From: VAZQ01 sp963702695
GTDB taxonomy: Bacteria; Pseudomonadota; Alphaproteobacteria; Rhizobiales; Xanthobacteraceae
Length of the DNA stretch: 64,000 nucleotides
Assembly (NCBI GenBank): GCA_963702695.1
Contig: CAVPDS010000029.1
Coordinates: 1-64,000, forward strand
Reading direction: 5' to 3'
The translations under genes and the position numbers were made by a program. The number at the start of each line of letters is the position of its first letter. Position 1 is the stretch's first letter. The notes under the pieces are model-generated. The model was given only the letters and a program-made list of their open reading frames with translations, was not told the DNA's origin and made no database searches. Positions 22,452-31,527 of this stretch are shown in pieces.

Positions 22452-22889
22452 CTATGCGCCTTCCACCAATAAATTCGCGCCATCTGCGCTCGCGATCTTC
22501 ACCCGGCTGCCGGCCGGGCAATCGGGGCCGCTGACGCGCCAGACCGTGTCGTCGATGCGGATCGTGCCCATGCCGTCGACGATCGGCTTCTCCAGCGTGA
22601 ACACGCGACCGACATAGCCTTCGGTGCGGCGATTGAGGAACGGCCGATCGACAGGTCGCTTGCGCGCGAAATAACGCCAGGCCGGGATCGAGGCGAGTAC
22701 TAACAGGGCGAACGCAATGAGTTGCGCCTGCCACGTCCACATTACCGCGAACGAGATCAGTCCCACGACCGCCGCGGAAATCCCGAGCCACAGCATGAAG
22801 CTGCCGGGCGCGAGCACTTCAAGCAGCAGCAGCACCGCGGCGGCGATGAACCAATTCCACGGGCCGAGCGAAACGAACCACGCGGTCAT
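22452..22889 (-). CDS. NfeD-family membrane protein
   Basis: This is a 145-residue protein. Two to three membrane segments occupy the first half (LGPWNWFIAAAVLLLLEVL, FMLWLGISAAVVGLISFAVMW, QLIAFALLVLASIPAW). A C-terminal OB-fold domain runs from VGRVFTLEKPIVDGMGTIRIDDTVWRVSGPDCPAGSRVKI. NfeD proteins pair with SPFH scaffold proteins in membrane microdomains. The SPFH gene lies directly upstream with 15 bp between the genes, which supports a shared operon and complex. The start at 22889 lies right after that gene's stop. Confidence 0.9.
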   Translation of the reverse strand: MTAWFVSLGPWNWFIAAAVLLLLEVLAPGSFMLWLGISAAVVGLISFAVMWTWQAQLIAFALLVLASIPAWRYFARKRPVDRPFLNRRTEGYVGRVFTLEKPIVDGMGTIRIDDTVWRVSGPDCPAGSRVKIASADGANLLVEGA

Positions 22890-22904
22890 CGAAACTCTCC
22901 CTAC

Positions 22905-23906
22905 TCAGGATGCAGGGCCGCCGGCCGGCGGCACGCTCGCTCGGCGCATGGCGCCGGCGGTCACTGCCGCGGATGGCGGCCCCGATCGGCTGTCACCGGC
23001 GAAGGTCGATTTCGCGATTTCGGCGATGCCGGCGAGCGAACCAAGAATTGACGTTGCCTCGAACGGGAGGATCAGAACCTTCTGGTTCGGCGAATTCGCG
23101 AACTGGCCGAACGCCTTGAGGTATTTGTCGGCAATGAAGTAATTGAGCGCTGCGATGTCGCCGCGGGCGACCGCCTCGCTCACTGCTTCGGTCGCCTTGG
23201 CTTCGGCCTGTGCTGACCGCTCACGCGCCTCGGCGTCGCGGAATGCGGCCTCTTTGCGGCCTTCGGCTTCGAGGATCTGCGACTGCTTCTGGCCCTCGGC
23301 TTTCAGGATCGCGGATTGGCGCTGCCCTTCGGCGGTCAGGATTTCGGCCCGCTTCTCGCGCTCGGCTTTCATCTGCCGTCCCATCGATGCGACCAGGTCG
23401 GCGGGCGGCACGATGTCCTTGATCTCGATGCGGTTGACCTTGACGCCCCAGGGCGACACGGCGGCATCGACCACACGCAGCAGCCGTTCGTTGATCTCGT
23501 CGCGATGTGAGAGCACCTGATCGAGATCCATGCCGCCCATGACCGAGCGGATGTTGGTCATGGTGAGCACGATGATCGCCTGGTTCAGGTTGGCGACTTC
23601 GTAGCTCGCCTTTGCCGCATCGAACACCTGATAGAAGGCGACACCATCGACGGTGACCGTCGCGTTGTCCTTGGTGATGATCTCCTGCGAGGGAATCTCG
23701 ATCACCTGCTCCATCATGTTCATCTTGCGGCCGATGCGATCGAGAAACGGCACGATCAAGTTGAGGCCGGCGGGCAATACGCCGGTATAGCGGCCGAACC
23801 GCTCGACGGTCCACGTATAGCCCTGAGGGACGGTCTTGACGCCGGCAAACAGCGTGATGATCGCAAGCGCAACCAGAACTACGACGAAGACGTCGAAGCC
23901 GAACAT
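22905..23906 (-). CDS. SPFH/Band 7 (stomatin-like) membrane scaffold protein
   Basis: This 333-residue protein is anchored by one N-terminal membrane segment (VFVVVLVALAIITLFAGV). A Band 7 domain covers about residues 25-190, with VPQGYTWTVERFGRYTGVL and LDQVLSHRDEINERLLRVVD. A long Ala/Glu/Lys-rich coiled coil follows (REKRAEILTAEGQRQSAILK and on). The C-terminus contains VLILPFEATSILGSLAGI, as in QmcA-type proteins. It probably oligomerises in the inner membrane with NfeD. The ATG at 23906 follows GGAGGATCATCAG; the in-frame extension upstream has no domain. Confidence 0.9.
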   Translation of the reverse strand: MFGFDVFVVVLVALAIITLFAGVKTVPQGYTWTVERFGRYTGVLPAGLNLIVPFLDRIGRKMNMMEQVIEIPSQEIITKDNATVTVDGVAFYQVFDAAKASYEVANLNQAIIVLTMTNIRSVMGGMDLDQVLSHRDEINERLLRVVDAAVSPWGVKVNRIEIKDIVPPADLVASMGRQMKAEREKRAEILTAEGQRQSAILKAEGQKQSQILEAEGRKEAAFRDAEARERSAQAEAKATEAVSEAVARGDIAALNYFIADKYLKAFGQFANSPNQKVLILPFEATSILGSLAGIAEIAKSTFAGDSRSGPPSAAVTAGAMRRASVPPAGGPAS

Positions 23907-24048
23907 CTGATGATCCTCCCAATGCGCACAGGATGTGGCGAGCGCGCCCGCACGGCGCAAGGCCCACTTCGGCCTGGGTCGCGGACGCATCGTGTCTGGT
24001 GTTGGTCGCGGCCGGTAAGTGTCTGGTTCAGAAATAAATTGGTTGCAA

Positions 24049-24079
24049 TCGGTCCGGACACGTTGAGCGTCCGGACCGA
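24049..24079 (-). terminator. Terminator-like hairpin after Kelch gene
   Basis: TCGGTCCGGAC (24049-24059) and GTCCGGACCGA (24069-24079) form a perfect 11-bp stem with a 9-nt loop, 15 bp beyond the Kelch stop codon. The following T content on the minus strand is low. Confidence 0.5.
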
Positions 24080-24094
24080 AGCAAGCCGAGCTTC

Positions 24095-25057
24095 TTACGG
24101 CAAGGTGAAAACGATCAACTGGTTGGTTACCTTGCTGCCGCCGGGGCCAAGCGAGCCGGCGGCGAGATAGACCTTGCCGTCAGCGACCGCAGCGTTGGTG
24201 GCGTGACGGCCGCCTGGCATCGGCGCAAGCGTGCGCCAGGCGTTGGTCTTGGGATCGAACGCTTCATTCTCGGTGTTGGCCCTGTTCTCGCCCGGCACTT
24301 CCCCGCCGAGAACCATGAACAGGCCCTGATAGAACGTGCCGGCGAGCCCGCTGCGGGGCGTCGGCATCGGAGGGCCGGAGGTCCAGGTATTGGTCTTGGG
24401 ATCGTAGATGTCGAGCAAGTTTGTGCTGTCGGTCGATGCGCCGAAGCGGCCACCGGCGAAATAGATCTTGCCCTCGGCGGCGGTGACAGCCGCGTGGTCG
24501 CGCGCCTTCGGCAGCGGTGCCGCTTCCGTCCACGTGTTGGCCGCCGGATCGTAGACTTCGTGGGTCGTGACGGTGATGCCGTTCGCGCCACGCCCACCGA
24601 TGGCGTGGATCTTGCCGTCAATCGCAGCCACGCCGACCGAGCCCCGGCCGAGCTTCATGTTGGCCAGCGTGCGCCACGTGTTGGCAGTCGGGTCGTATTC
24701 ATAGGCGACATCCTGGCCGTCCTTGTGAACGCCGCCGCCGACAAAGCCGCCGGCCGTGTAGATCTTGCCGTTCAGCACCGCCGAGCCGACGTGATCGAGG
24801 CGGTTCGGGAACGGCGCGCGCGGCCTCCACTTGTCGGTCGCCGGGTCGTATTCGAGATGATAGGGGCCGGTGAAGCCGAGTACGCTGCCGCCGAAGACAT
24901 GGATCTTGCCACCGACGGAGGCGACCGAAACTTCGCTCAGTGCTGCCGGCACCGGATTTTTCATCTCCCAGTGCCCCTGCGATTGCGCTTGCGCCGCTGC
25001 CGTGCAGGTGCCGAGCGCCATGGTGGCGAGCAGCGCTGTCGCTAGTGTGTGCTTCAT
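24095..25057 (-). CDS. Exported Kelch-repeat beta-propeller protein
   Basis: This is a 320-residue protein with a signal peptide (KHTLATALLATMALGTCTAAAQAQ). Six Kelch repeats of about 48 residues follow. Each has a GGK-h-h-x-GG turn and a Y-D-P-x-T-x-x-W blade end, for example GKIYTAGGFVGGG with YEYDPTANTWRTL, and GKIHAIGGRGANG with EVYDPAANTWTEA. Such propellers bind proteins or sugars, and some resemble galactose oxidase propellers, but no copper-oxidase domain is present. The start at 25057 follows GGGAGGAACTG; an in-frame ATG at 25090 lacks a good site. Its function is unknown. hemH lies 45 bp upstream in the same direction. Confidence 0.85.
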   Translation of the reverse strand: MKHTLATALLATMALGTCTAAAQAQSQGHWEMKNPVPAALSEVSVASVGGKIHVFGGSVLGFTGPYHLEYDPATDKWRPRAPFPNRLDHVGSAVLNGKIYTAGGFVGGGVHKDGQDVAYEYDPTANTWRTLANMKLGRGSVGVAAIDGKIHAIGGRGANGITVTTHEVYDPAANTWTEAAPLPKARDHAAVTAAEGKIYFAGGRFGASTDSTNLLDIYDPKTNTWTSGPPMPTPRSGLAGTFYQGLFMVLGGEVPGENRANTENEAFDPKTNAWRTLAPMPGGRHATNAAVADGKVYLAAGSLGPGGSKVTNQLIVFTLP

Positions 25058-25102
25058 CAGTTCCTCCCGTTTGTTGTTGGACGAAATCAAACCCAGCCCG
25101 GA

Positions 25103-26182
25103 TTATACCCACCCCTTCAGCTCGCGCAGCGCCATCTGCCAGATCACGAGCATCCCCGGGCCGCTGTCATTGAGGCAAGGGAGCGCCGCGAAATTCTCCC
25201 CGCCGTGCTTCTTGAAGATGTGCGCGTTCTCCTCCGCGATCTCCTCGAGCGTTTCCAGGCAATCGGCGGAAAATCCCGGCATGATCACCGCCATGTTCTT
25301 CACGCCACGCTTGGCGAACGCTTTGATCGTCGCGTCGGTGTAGGGCTGCAGCCATTTGGCCATCCCGAAGCGCGACTGGAAGGTCAGGAACAGCTTCTGC
25401 TCATCGAGCTTGAGCTGCTCGCGCAGGAGCTGCGTGGTGCGAACGCAGTGATCATAATACGGATCGCCCTTGTTCACATAGTCCTGCGGCATGCCGTGAA
25501 ATGAGGCGATGATGACTTCGGGCTCGAACCCGAGTTGCTTGAGCCCGACGCTGGTGGAGGAGGCGAGCGCTTCGATGTAGATCTGATCGTCGTAGTAGGG
25601 TGCGGCGATGCGCAGCGCCGGCTGCTTGCGCAACCCCGAGAGCACGCGAAACACTTCATCGCCGACGGTCGCGGTCGTTGCGGCGGAATATTGCGGATAC
25701 AGCGGCACGACGAGAACACGCTCGCAGCCTCGCGCTACGAAGGCATGCAGCCGCGAGGCGATCGAGGGATTGCCGTAGCGCATCGCCCAATCGACCATGA
25801 CGTGGGACCCGAGCGGTTCGAGCGTCGAGGCGAGCTTCTCGGCCTGCGAGCGGGTGATGGTCTTGAGCGGTGATTCGTTGCGCTCCTTGTTCCAGATCTT
25901 CTGATAGTCACGCGCTTTGCGTCGCGGCCGGATCCGGAGAATGATGCCGTTGAGAACAAGCTGCCAGATCGGCCCCTGGTTCTCGATCACCCGTGGGTCG
26001 GACAGGAATTCCTTGAGATAACGGCGCACCCCCGGCGCATCGCAAGCGTCCGGCGTGCCGAGATTGACCAGTAGCACGCCGATATTGCCGTCGGGGCGTT
26101 TGGGTGCGCCTGCCGGGGGGGCGGCTGGCGCTTGCGCCACGGGTGTCGCGGCGGCGGGGTCGATGGGGGTCGTTTCGTTCAT
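25103..26182 (-). CDS. hemH: Ferrochelatase
   Basis: This 359-residue enzyme inserts Fe(II) into protoporphyrin IX, the last step of haem synthesis. Family landmarks are IGVLLVNLGTPDA at residue 34, VDWAMRYGNPSI, VVPLYPQYSAATTATVGDEVF and the metal-site H229 in ASFHGMPQDY. The C-terminal part (MPGFSADCLETLEEIAEENAHIF) supplies the conserved Glu. The first 30 residues are a Pro/Ala-rich extension not needed for the fold. It is divergent from the 5'-nucleotidase gene, with 115 bp between. Confidence 0.95.
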   Translation of the reverse strand: MNETTPIDPAAATPVAQAPAAPPAGAPKRPDGNIGVLLVNLGTPDACDAPGVRRYLKEFLSDPRVIENQGPIWQLVLNGIILRIRPRRKARDYQKIWNKERNESPLKTITRSQAEKLASTLEPLGSHVMVDWAMRYGNPSIASRLHAFVARGCERVLVVPLYPQYSAATTATVGDEVFRVLSGLRKQPALRIAAPYYDDQIYIEALASSTSVGLKQLGFEPEVIIASFHGMPQDYVNKGDPYYDHCVRTTQLLREQLKLDEQKLFLTFQSRFGMAKWLQPYTDATIKAFAKRGVKNMAVIMPGFSADCLETLEEIAEENAHIFKKHGGENFAALPCLNDSGPGMLVIWQMALRELKGWV

Positions 26183-26297
26183 GGCATTCCTGCGTCGGGC
26201 GTCCCAACATACCCGATAGCCGTGGGTCTTGCATGCATGCTAATGAGCCGCAGGAGCCTCGCCCCAGCGGGAGAGGAATAAGGGATGAGCTTGTTCG

Positions 26298-27806
26298 ATG
26301 GCCGCATCGCGTCGCGTTGTCCTAGCCACCCTCGTCGCGTTCCTGCTGTCCGGCCCGGCGGCGGCAGAGACCACGCGAGTGACCTTCCTGCTCGTCAACG
26401 ATCTCTACCTGATGTCCGAACAGCAGATGGCCGACGGCCAGACCCGCGGCGGGTATGCCCGGCTGGCGGCGGTGGTCAAGGCCGAGCGCGCCAAGGGCGG
26501 CCATGTGATCCTGGCGCATGGCGGCGACGCGCTCTCGCCCTCGCTGATGTCGGGGATTGACCACGGCGCCCATATTATCGCGCTCAGCAACTTGGTGCCG
26601 CCGGATATCTTCGTGCCCGGCAATCACGAATTCGACTTCGGCAAGGCTACCTTCCTGCAGCGCGTGGCGGAGGCTAAGTTCCAGTTCTACGCGGCCAATC
26701 TGCGCGATGTGAACGGGCAGCCGCTGCCGGGCTTCAAGGACCGAGCGATCGTGACCTTCGACGGCGTCCGGATAGGTCTCACCGGCGCGAGCTACGACGA
26801 CGTGGCGCGCACCTCGACGCCGGAGGACCTGCAATTCGCGCCAACGGTCGCAACCGTGAAGCAGCAGGCCGAGGCGCTGGCCGGCGAGGGCGCTGATTTC
26901 ACCGTCGCGGTCGTGCATGCCGACCGCCGGCAGGACAATGAACTGAAGGCGGCCCGTGCCGTCGATCTGCTGCTGTCGGGACATAACCACGATCTGTTCA
27001 TCAACTTTGACGGCCGCAATGCCGTGGTCGAATCGAGCTTCAACGCGATCTACGTCACCGCGGTCGATGTCACCATCAACGTGAACGAGCGGGACGGCCA
27101 TCGCCAGATGAACTGGTGGCCGCAATTCCGGGTGATCGACACCGCGACGGTCACGCCCGACCCCGACGTCGCGGCTATCGTGGCAGGCTACGAACGGCAA
27201 CTCAACGCCGAGATGGACACCCCGCTCGCGATCACCGCCGTCGGCCTCGACAGCCGCACCGTGCGCACCAGCGAGAGCACGATGGGCAACCTGGTTGCCG
27301 ACGCCATGCGCGCGACCATGCATGCCGACGTGGCGATCCTCAACGGCGGGGCGGTCCGTGGTGCCAAGGCCTATCCGCCGGGAACGACGATCACACGGCG
27401 CGACATCCTCGCGGAATTGCCATTCGGCAACCGGCTGATCGCCGTCGAGATGAGCGGCGCCGACCTCAAGAAGTCGATCGAGAACGGGATTTCGCTGCTG
27501 CCGGATTCGGGCGGGCGCTTTCCGCAGGTTTCCGGCCTCGTGATCGAGGCCGATATCGGCAAGCCGGTCGGAAGCCGCGTGCTCTCCATCAAGGCCAACG
27601 GCGCGCCGCTGGACGAGACCCATGTCTATCGCGTCGCGACCAACGATTTCATCGGCCGCGGCGGCGACGGCTATGACCAGTTCCGCGACGCGATCCATGT
27701 GCTGGCCGATGGGGACTCGCCGGTCCTCGCCGACGAAGTGATGCTCTACCTGCAGACCGCGGGGACTGTCCGCACCGGACTCGAGGGACGCTTCGTGGTG
27801 CGGTAG
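26298..27806 (+). CDS. Periplasmic 5'-nucleotidase / metallophosphatase
   Basis: This 502-residue exported hydrolase of the UshA/5'-nucleotidase group releases phosphate from nucleotides or related esters. The signal peptide (VVLATLVAFLLSGPAAAE) is followed by a metallophosphatase domain with LLVND, HGGDALSPS, GNHEFDFG and SGHNHDLF as metal-binding motifs. The C-terminal nucleotide-binding domain has TMGNLVADAMRA, LNGGAVRG and TNDFIGRGGDGYDQF. All metal motifs are present except that the first lacks the usual D-x-H. It converges on the IOR gene with a 13-bp gap. Confidence 0.9.
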   Translation: MAASRRVVLATLVAFLLSGPAAAETTRVTFLLVNDLYLMSEQQMADGQTRGGYARLAAVVKAERAKGGHVILAHGGDALSPSLMSGIDHGAHIIALSNLVPPDIFVPGNHEFDFGKATFLQRVAEAKFQFYAANLRDVNGQPLPGFKDRAIVTFDGVRIGLTGASYDDVARTSTPEDLQFAPTVATVKQQAEALAGEGADFTVAVVHADRRQDNELKAARAVDLLLSGHNHDLFINFDGRNAVVESSFNAIYVTAVDVTINVNERDGHRQMNWWPQFRVIDTATVTPDPDVAAIVAGYERQLNAEMDTPLAITAVGLDSRTVRTSESTMGNLVADAMRATMHADVAILNGGAVRGAKAYPPGTTITRRDILAELPFGNRLIAVEMSGADLKKSIENGISLLPDSGGRFPQVSGLVIEADIGKPVGSRVLSIKANGAPLDETHVYRVATNDFIGRGGDGYDQFRDAIHVLADGDSPVLADEVMLYLQTAGTVRTGLEGRFVVR

Positions 27807-27819
27807 CGCCGGAGAATAA

Positions 27820-30800
27820 TTACTCCGCCGCCTTGAGATATGGCGTCCCGCCGGTCCGCAACTGATCGAGCAGCGCCGCCTCGTCGGCCTTGGCAGCCTT
27901 CAGGTGCCGCATCTTGATGTGGCCGAAGCCGCGGATTTTCTCGGGGATCGCCGCGAGGCCCACCGCCAGGTGATGATTGTCCGGCGTGAGCCGATCGAGG
28001 ATTTCCGCCAACGTCGCCTCGTAGTCGGCGATCAGCTTGCGCTCGGCGCGCCGCTCGGCGAAGTAACCGAATGGATCGAACGCTGTGCCGCGCAGCACTT
28101 TCAGCGGTGCCAGCAGCTTGAACACCGACATCATCCACGGCCCGAAGCTGATCTTGCGCGGCGCACCGGTGGCGGGATCGCGCCGCGCCAGGATCGGAGG
28201 CGCGAGATGGAATTCGAAGCGCAGGGGGTCGCCGGTGAACGCGTTCGCGACCTGCTTGGCGAACGCGCCGTCGGTATAGAGGCGCGCGACCTCGTATTCG
28301 TCCTTGTAGGCCATCAGCTTGAACAGATAGCGCGCGACCGCTTCGGCGAGGCCGCTCTTGCCGGGCGCTCTGGCGCCCTCCGCGGCCTCGGTCTGGTCGA
28401 CCAAGGCCCGATAGCGGGTGGCATAGGACGCATTCTGATAGTCGGTGAGGAAGGCAACCCGGCGAGCCACCATCTCGTCGAATGATTGCGAAAGCTTTCG
28501 GCTTTCGCTGATGGCGCCGGGCGCGGGTTTTGCCAAGGCCTCGACGGGAGCAGGGTCGTGCGCTGCGCAACGGCCCCAGCGGAACGCCGCCTGATTCATC
28601 GCAACGGCTTGCCCGTTGAGCTCGATCGCGCGCTCGATGGCCTCGGCCGTGAGCGGAATCGCGCCGAGCTGGTACGCGTAACCCACAAGGAAAATGTTGG
28701 CGCCGACCGAGTTGCCGAACAGGCTCGCGGCGATTCGGGTGGCGTCCAAGAAATGGCTCTGCTCACGCCCCGCGGCGGCGATGATCGCGCGCTTGAGACG
28801 CTCGGTCGGCAGCGAGTAGTTGGCGTTGCGGGTGAAGTCGCCTGGCAGGAACTCTGATAAGTTGATCACCATCGCGGTGGCACCCGGTTTGACTGCTGCC
28901 AGCACCTTCTTGTTGGCGGCGACCACGATATCGCCGCCGAGCACAAGCTCGGCGCTCGCGGCCGCGACACGGATGGCGTGAATGTCTTCGAGCTTCTCGG
29001 CGATGCGCAGGTGGCTGTAGACCGCGCCGCCCTTCTGCGCGAGGCCCGCCATGTCGATGACGCCGACGCCCTTGCCGTCGAGATGCGCCGCCATCCCCAG
29101 GATGCCGCCGATAGTGACAATGCCGGTCCCCCCGATGCCGGTGATGATCACGTCATAAGTGCCGTCGATCGCCGGCCGCTGAGGCTCCGGTAGTGCCGGC
29201 AGGCTTGCGCTCTCTATCGCTGCCTTGCCTTTCTTCGGCTTCGCGCCGTGTACGGTGACGAACGATGGGCAGAATCCTTTGACGCAGGAAAAGTCCTTGT
29301 TGCAACTGGTCTGGTCGATCGTGCGCTTGCGCCCGAATTCGGTTTCGAGCGGCTGCACCGACACGCAGTTCGACACCACACCGCAGTCGCCACAGCCTTC
29401 ACAGACCAGCTCGTTGATGATCACTCGCTTGTCGGGATCGGGAAATGCGCCGCGCTTGCGGCGGCGGCGCTTCTCGGCCGCGCAGGTTTGATCGTAGATC
29501 AGCACGGTGACGCCGGGAATAGCGGCGAGCTCGGTCTGCACCTTCATCAGATCGTCGCGGTGATGGAAGGTGATGCCGCGCGGCCAGTCTTCGCTGCTGG
29601 AATATTTCTTCGGCTCGTCGCTGACCAGGACGACGCGCTTGGCGCCTTCGGCCGCGACCTGGCGCGCGATCTGGGGAACCGTCAGGCCGCCGTCGTTCTT
29701 CTGCCCGCCGGTCATCGCGACCGCGTCGTTGAAGAGGATCTTATAGGTGATGTTGACGCCGGATGCGATTGCCGCGCGGATCGCCATGTAGCCGGAATGA
29801 TTGTAGGTGCCGTCGCCGAGGTTCTGGAACACATGTTTGCGGTTGGAGAACGGCGCCTCGCCGATCCAGTTCGCGCCCTCGCCGCCCATGTGGGTGTAGC
29901 CCGAGGTCGAGCGGTCCATCCACTGCACCATGTAGTGGCAGCCGATGCCGGCATAGGCGCGCATCCCTTCCGGGACCACGGTCGATGAATTGTGCGGGCA
30001 GCCGGAACAGAAATACGGAGTGCGGACGGCGACGTCCTGGATTTCGGAGACCTTGCGCTGTGCGTCCTTCAGCCGTCCTACTTCCGCGGCGATCGCCGGG
30101 TTGTCGCCGTATTTCAGCAGCCGCTCGCCGATGCAGATCGCGACCTCGTTGGGATCGAGCGCGCCTTTGACCGGGAACAGCCAGTTGCCGCGCTCGTCCT
30201 TCTTGCCGATGCAGATCGGCTGGTTGGCGGTGCCGTAAAGCTCCTCGCGCACCTGCACTTCGAGGAGCGAGCGCTTCTCCTCGACCACGATGATGAGATC
30301 GAGGCCGTCGGCGAATTCCTTGAGCTCGCGCTGGGAGAGCGGCCACGCGCAGGCGACCTTGTAGACGCGGATGCCAAGATCGTTGCACTTGACCTCGTCG
30401 ATCCCGAGCTCGTCGAACGCCTGCCGCACGTCGAGATACGATTTGCCGACCGTGATGATGCCGATCTTCGGCGTGCGACCGCCCGAGGTGATGTAGCGAT
30501 TGAGCTTGTTGGCGCGGACGAACGCGAGCATGGCGTCGCGCTTGTAGTCGTGCAGCCGCGCCTCCATGCCGAGGATCGAATTGCCGAGGCGAATGTTGAG
30601 GCCACCCTCCGGCATCGCAAAGTCGTCGGGGATGACGATCTTCACCCGGTCGAGGCTGCCGTCGACGACGGCAGTCGACTCCACCGTCTCGTGCATGCAC
30701 TTCATCGCCACCCAGGCGCCGCAATAACGCGACATCGCCCAGCCGTAGAGCCCGTAATCGAGGAATTCCTGGACACCCGCCGGATTCAGGATCGGGATCA

Positions 30801-31299
30801 TCACGTCGATGAAGTGATATTCGGACTGGTGCGCGGTGGTAGACGATTCTGCGGTGTGATCGTCGCCCATCAGCGCGAGTACGCCGCCGTGCTTCGAGGT
30901 GCCGGAAAAGTTGGCATGGCGGAACACGTCGCCGGTGCGGTCGACGCCGGGCCCTTTGCCGTACCAGAGACCGAACACGCCGTCGTATTTTCCTTCGCCG
31001 CGGAGTTCCGCTTGCTGCGTACCCCACAGCGCGGTAGCGGCCATGTCCTCGTTGAGGCCGGGCTGGAACAGGATGTCGCTGCGCTTGAGGAAGGTCTCGG
31101 CGCGCTGGAATTGCTGATCGAGCGTCCCAAGCGGCGAGCCGCGATAGCCGCTCACGTAGCCCGCGGTGTTGAGGCCGGCGCGCCGATCGCGCTCCTTCTG
31201 CATCAGGCAAAGCCGCACCAACGCCTGGAATCCGGTGACGAACACCGGGCTCTTGCCAAGGTCGTATTTGTCGTCGAGCCGCACGTCTCTCAGCGCCAT
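27820..31299 (-). CDS. Indolepyruvate ferredoxin oxidoreductase, fused subunits
   Basis: This 1159-residue fused enzyme oxidatively decarboxylates aryl-pyruvates from Trp, Phe and Tyr to aryl-acetyl-CoA, reducing ferredoxin. The N-terminal alpha-like part contains FCSGCPHNSST and the thiamine-diphosphate motif GDGTYNHSGYMAIRAA. An iron-sulphur section follows, with CEGCGDCGVVSNC and CNKDFSCVKGFC. The gamma domain then starts at IITGIGGTGIVTIGGILG. The last 350 residues are the extension seen in the fused form of Proteobacteria. The ATG at 31299 was chosen because MALRDVRLDDKY starts the conserved sequence; an upstream frame lacks homology-like features. No regulator or ferredoxin gene lies beside it. 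Confidence 0.9.
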   Translation of the reverse strand: MALRDVRLDDKYDLGKSPVFVTGFQALVRLCLMQKERDRRAGLNTAGYVSGYRGSPLGTLDQQFQRAETFLKRSDILFQPGLNEDMAATALWGTQQAELRGEGKYDGVFGLWYGKGPGVDRTGDVFRHANFSGTSKHGGVLALMGDDHTAESSTTAHQSEYHFIDVMIPILNPAGVQEFLDYGLYGWAMSRYCGAWVAMKCMHETVESTAVVDGSLDRVKIVIPDDFAMPEGGLNIRLGNSILGMEARLHDYKRDAMLAFVRANKLNRYITSGGRTPKIGIITVGKSYLDVRQAFDELGIDEVKCNDLGIRVYKVACAWPLSQRELKEFADGLDLIIVVEEKRSLLEVQVREELYGTANQPICIGKKDERGNWLFPVKGALDPNEVAICIGERLLKYGDNPAIAAEVGRLKDAQRKVSEIQDVAVRTPYFCSGCPHNSSTVVPEGMRAYAGIGCHYMVQWMDRSTSGYTHMGGEGANWIGEAPFSNRKHVFQNLGDGTYNHSGYMAIRAAIASGVNITYKILFNDAVAMTGGQKNDGGLTVPQIARQVAAEGAKRVVLVSDEPKKYSSSEDWPRGITFHHRDDLMKVQTELAAIPGVTVLIYDQTCAAEKRRRRKRGAFPDPDKRVIINELVCEGCGDCGVVSNCVSVQPLETEFGRKRTIDQTSCNKDFSCVKGFCPSFVTVHGAKPKKGKAAIESASLPALPEPQRPAIDGTYDVIITGIGGTGIVTIGGILGMAAHLDGKGVGVIDMAGLAQKGGAVYSHLRIAEKLEDIHAIRVAAASAELVLGGDIVVAANKKVLAAVKPGATAMVINLSEFLPGDFTRNANYSLPTERLKRAIIAAAGREQSHFLDATRIAASLFGNSVGANIFLVGYAYQLGAIPLTAEAIERAIELNGQAVAMNQAAFRWGRCAAHDPAPVEALAKPAPGAISESRKLSQSFDEMVARRVAFLTDYQNASYATRYRALVDQTEAAEGARAPGKSGLAEAVARYLFKLMAYKDEYEVARLYTDGAFAKQVANAFTGDPLRFEFHLAPPILARRDPATGAPRKISFGPWMMSVFKLLAPLKVLRGTAFDPFGYFAERRAERKLIADYEATLAEILDRLTPDNHHLAVGLAAIPEKIRGFGHIKMRHLKAAKADEAALLDQLRTGGTPYLKAAE

Positions 31300-31382
31300 C
31301 GATGCGCCTCCTGGCCCCAGTTTGCCCCTTCCGCGATACGACCGCCAGCAGGCCAATCGCACTCCACAGAGATATGGGCGTC

Positions 31383-31398
31383 ATTGCCGGTCGGCAAT
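31383..31398. promoter_or_regulatory. 16-bp palindrome upstream of IOR gene
   Basis: ATTGCCG (31383-31389) and CGGCAAT (31392-31398) form a perfect inverted repeat with a 2-nt centre, 84 bp before the IOR start codon. The half-site resembles those of MarR-type regulators. It is a candidate operator only. Confidence 0.4.
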
Positions 31399-31527
31399 CC
31401 CAAGGCCTTGAGTCGAATAGCTATTTCTCGGACCGTGCCGTTGTTGAAACGAAATTTCCCCGCCGGCGTTGCAAACGCATTTTGGCGCAATGCAGCATAG
31501 CCGGAGCGATTTGTCGCTTGTGATTGA

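Noticed and set aside
26322..27698. A 458-residue minus-strand frame opposite the 5'-nucleotidase
   Set aside because: It is antisense to an intact enzyme with full motifs; the product has no recognisable features.
29741..31500. Long frames on both strands across the IOR gene
   Set aside because: They are shadows of the fused oxidoreductase, whose thiamine and iron-sulphur motifs fix the real frame.
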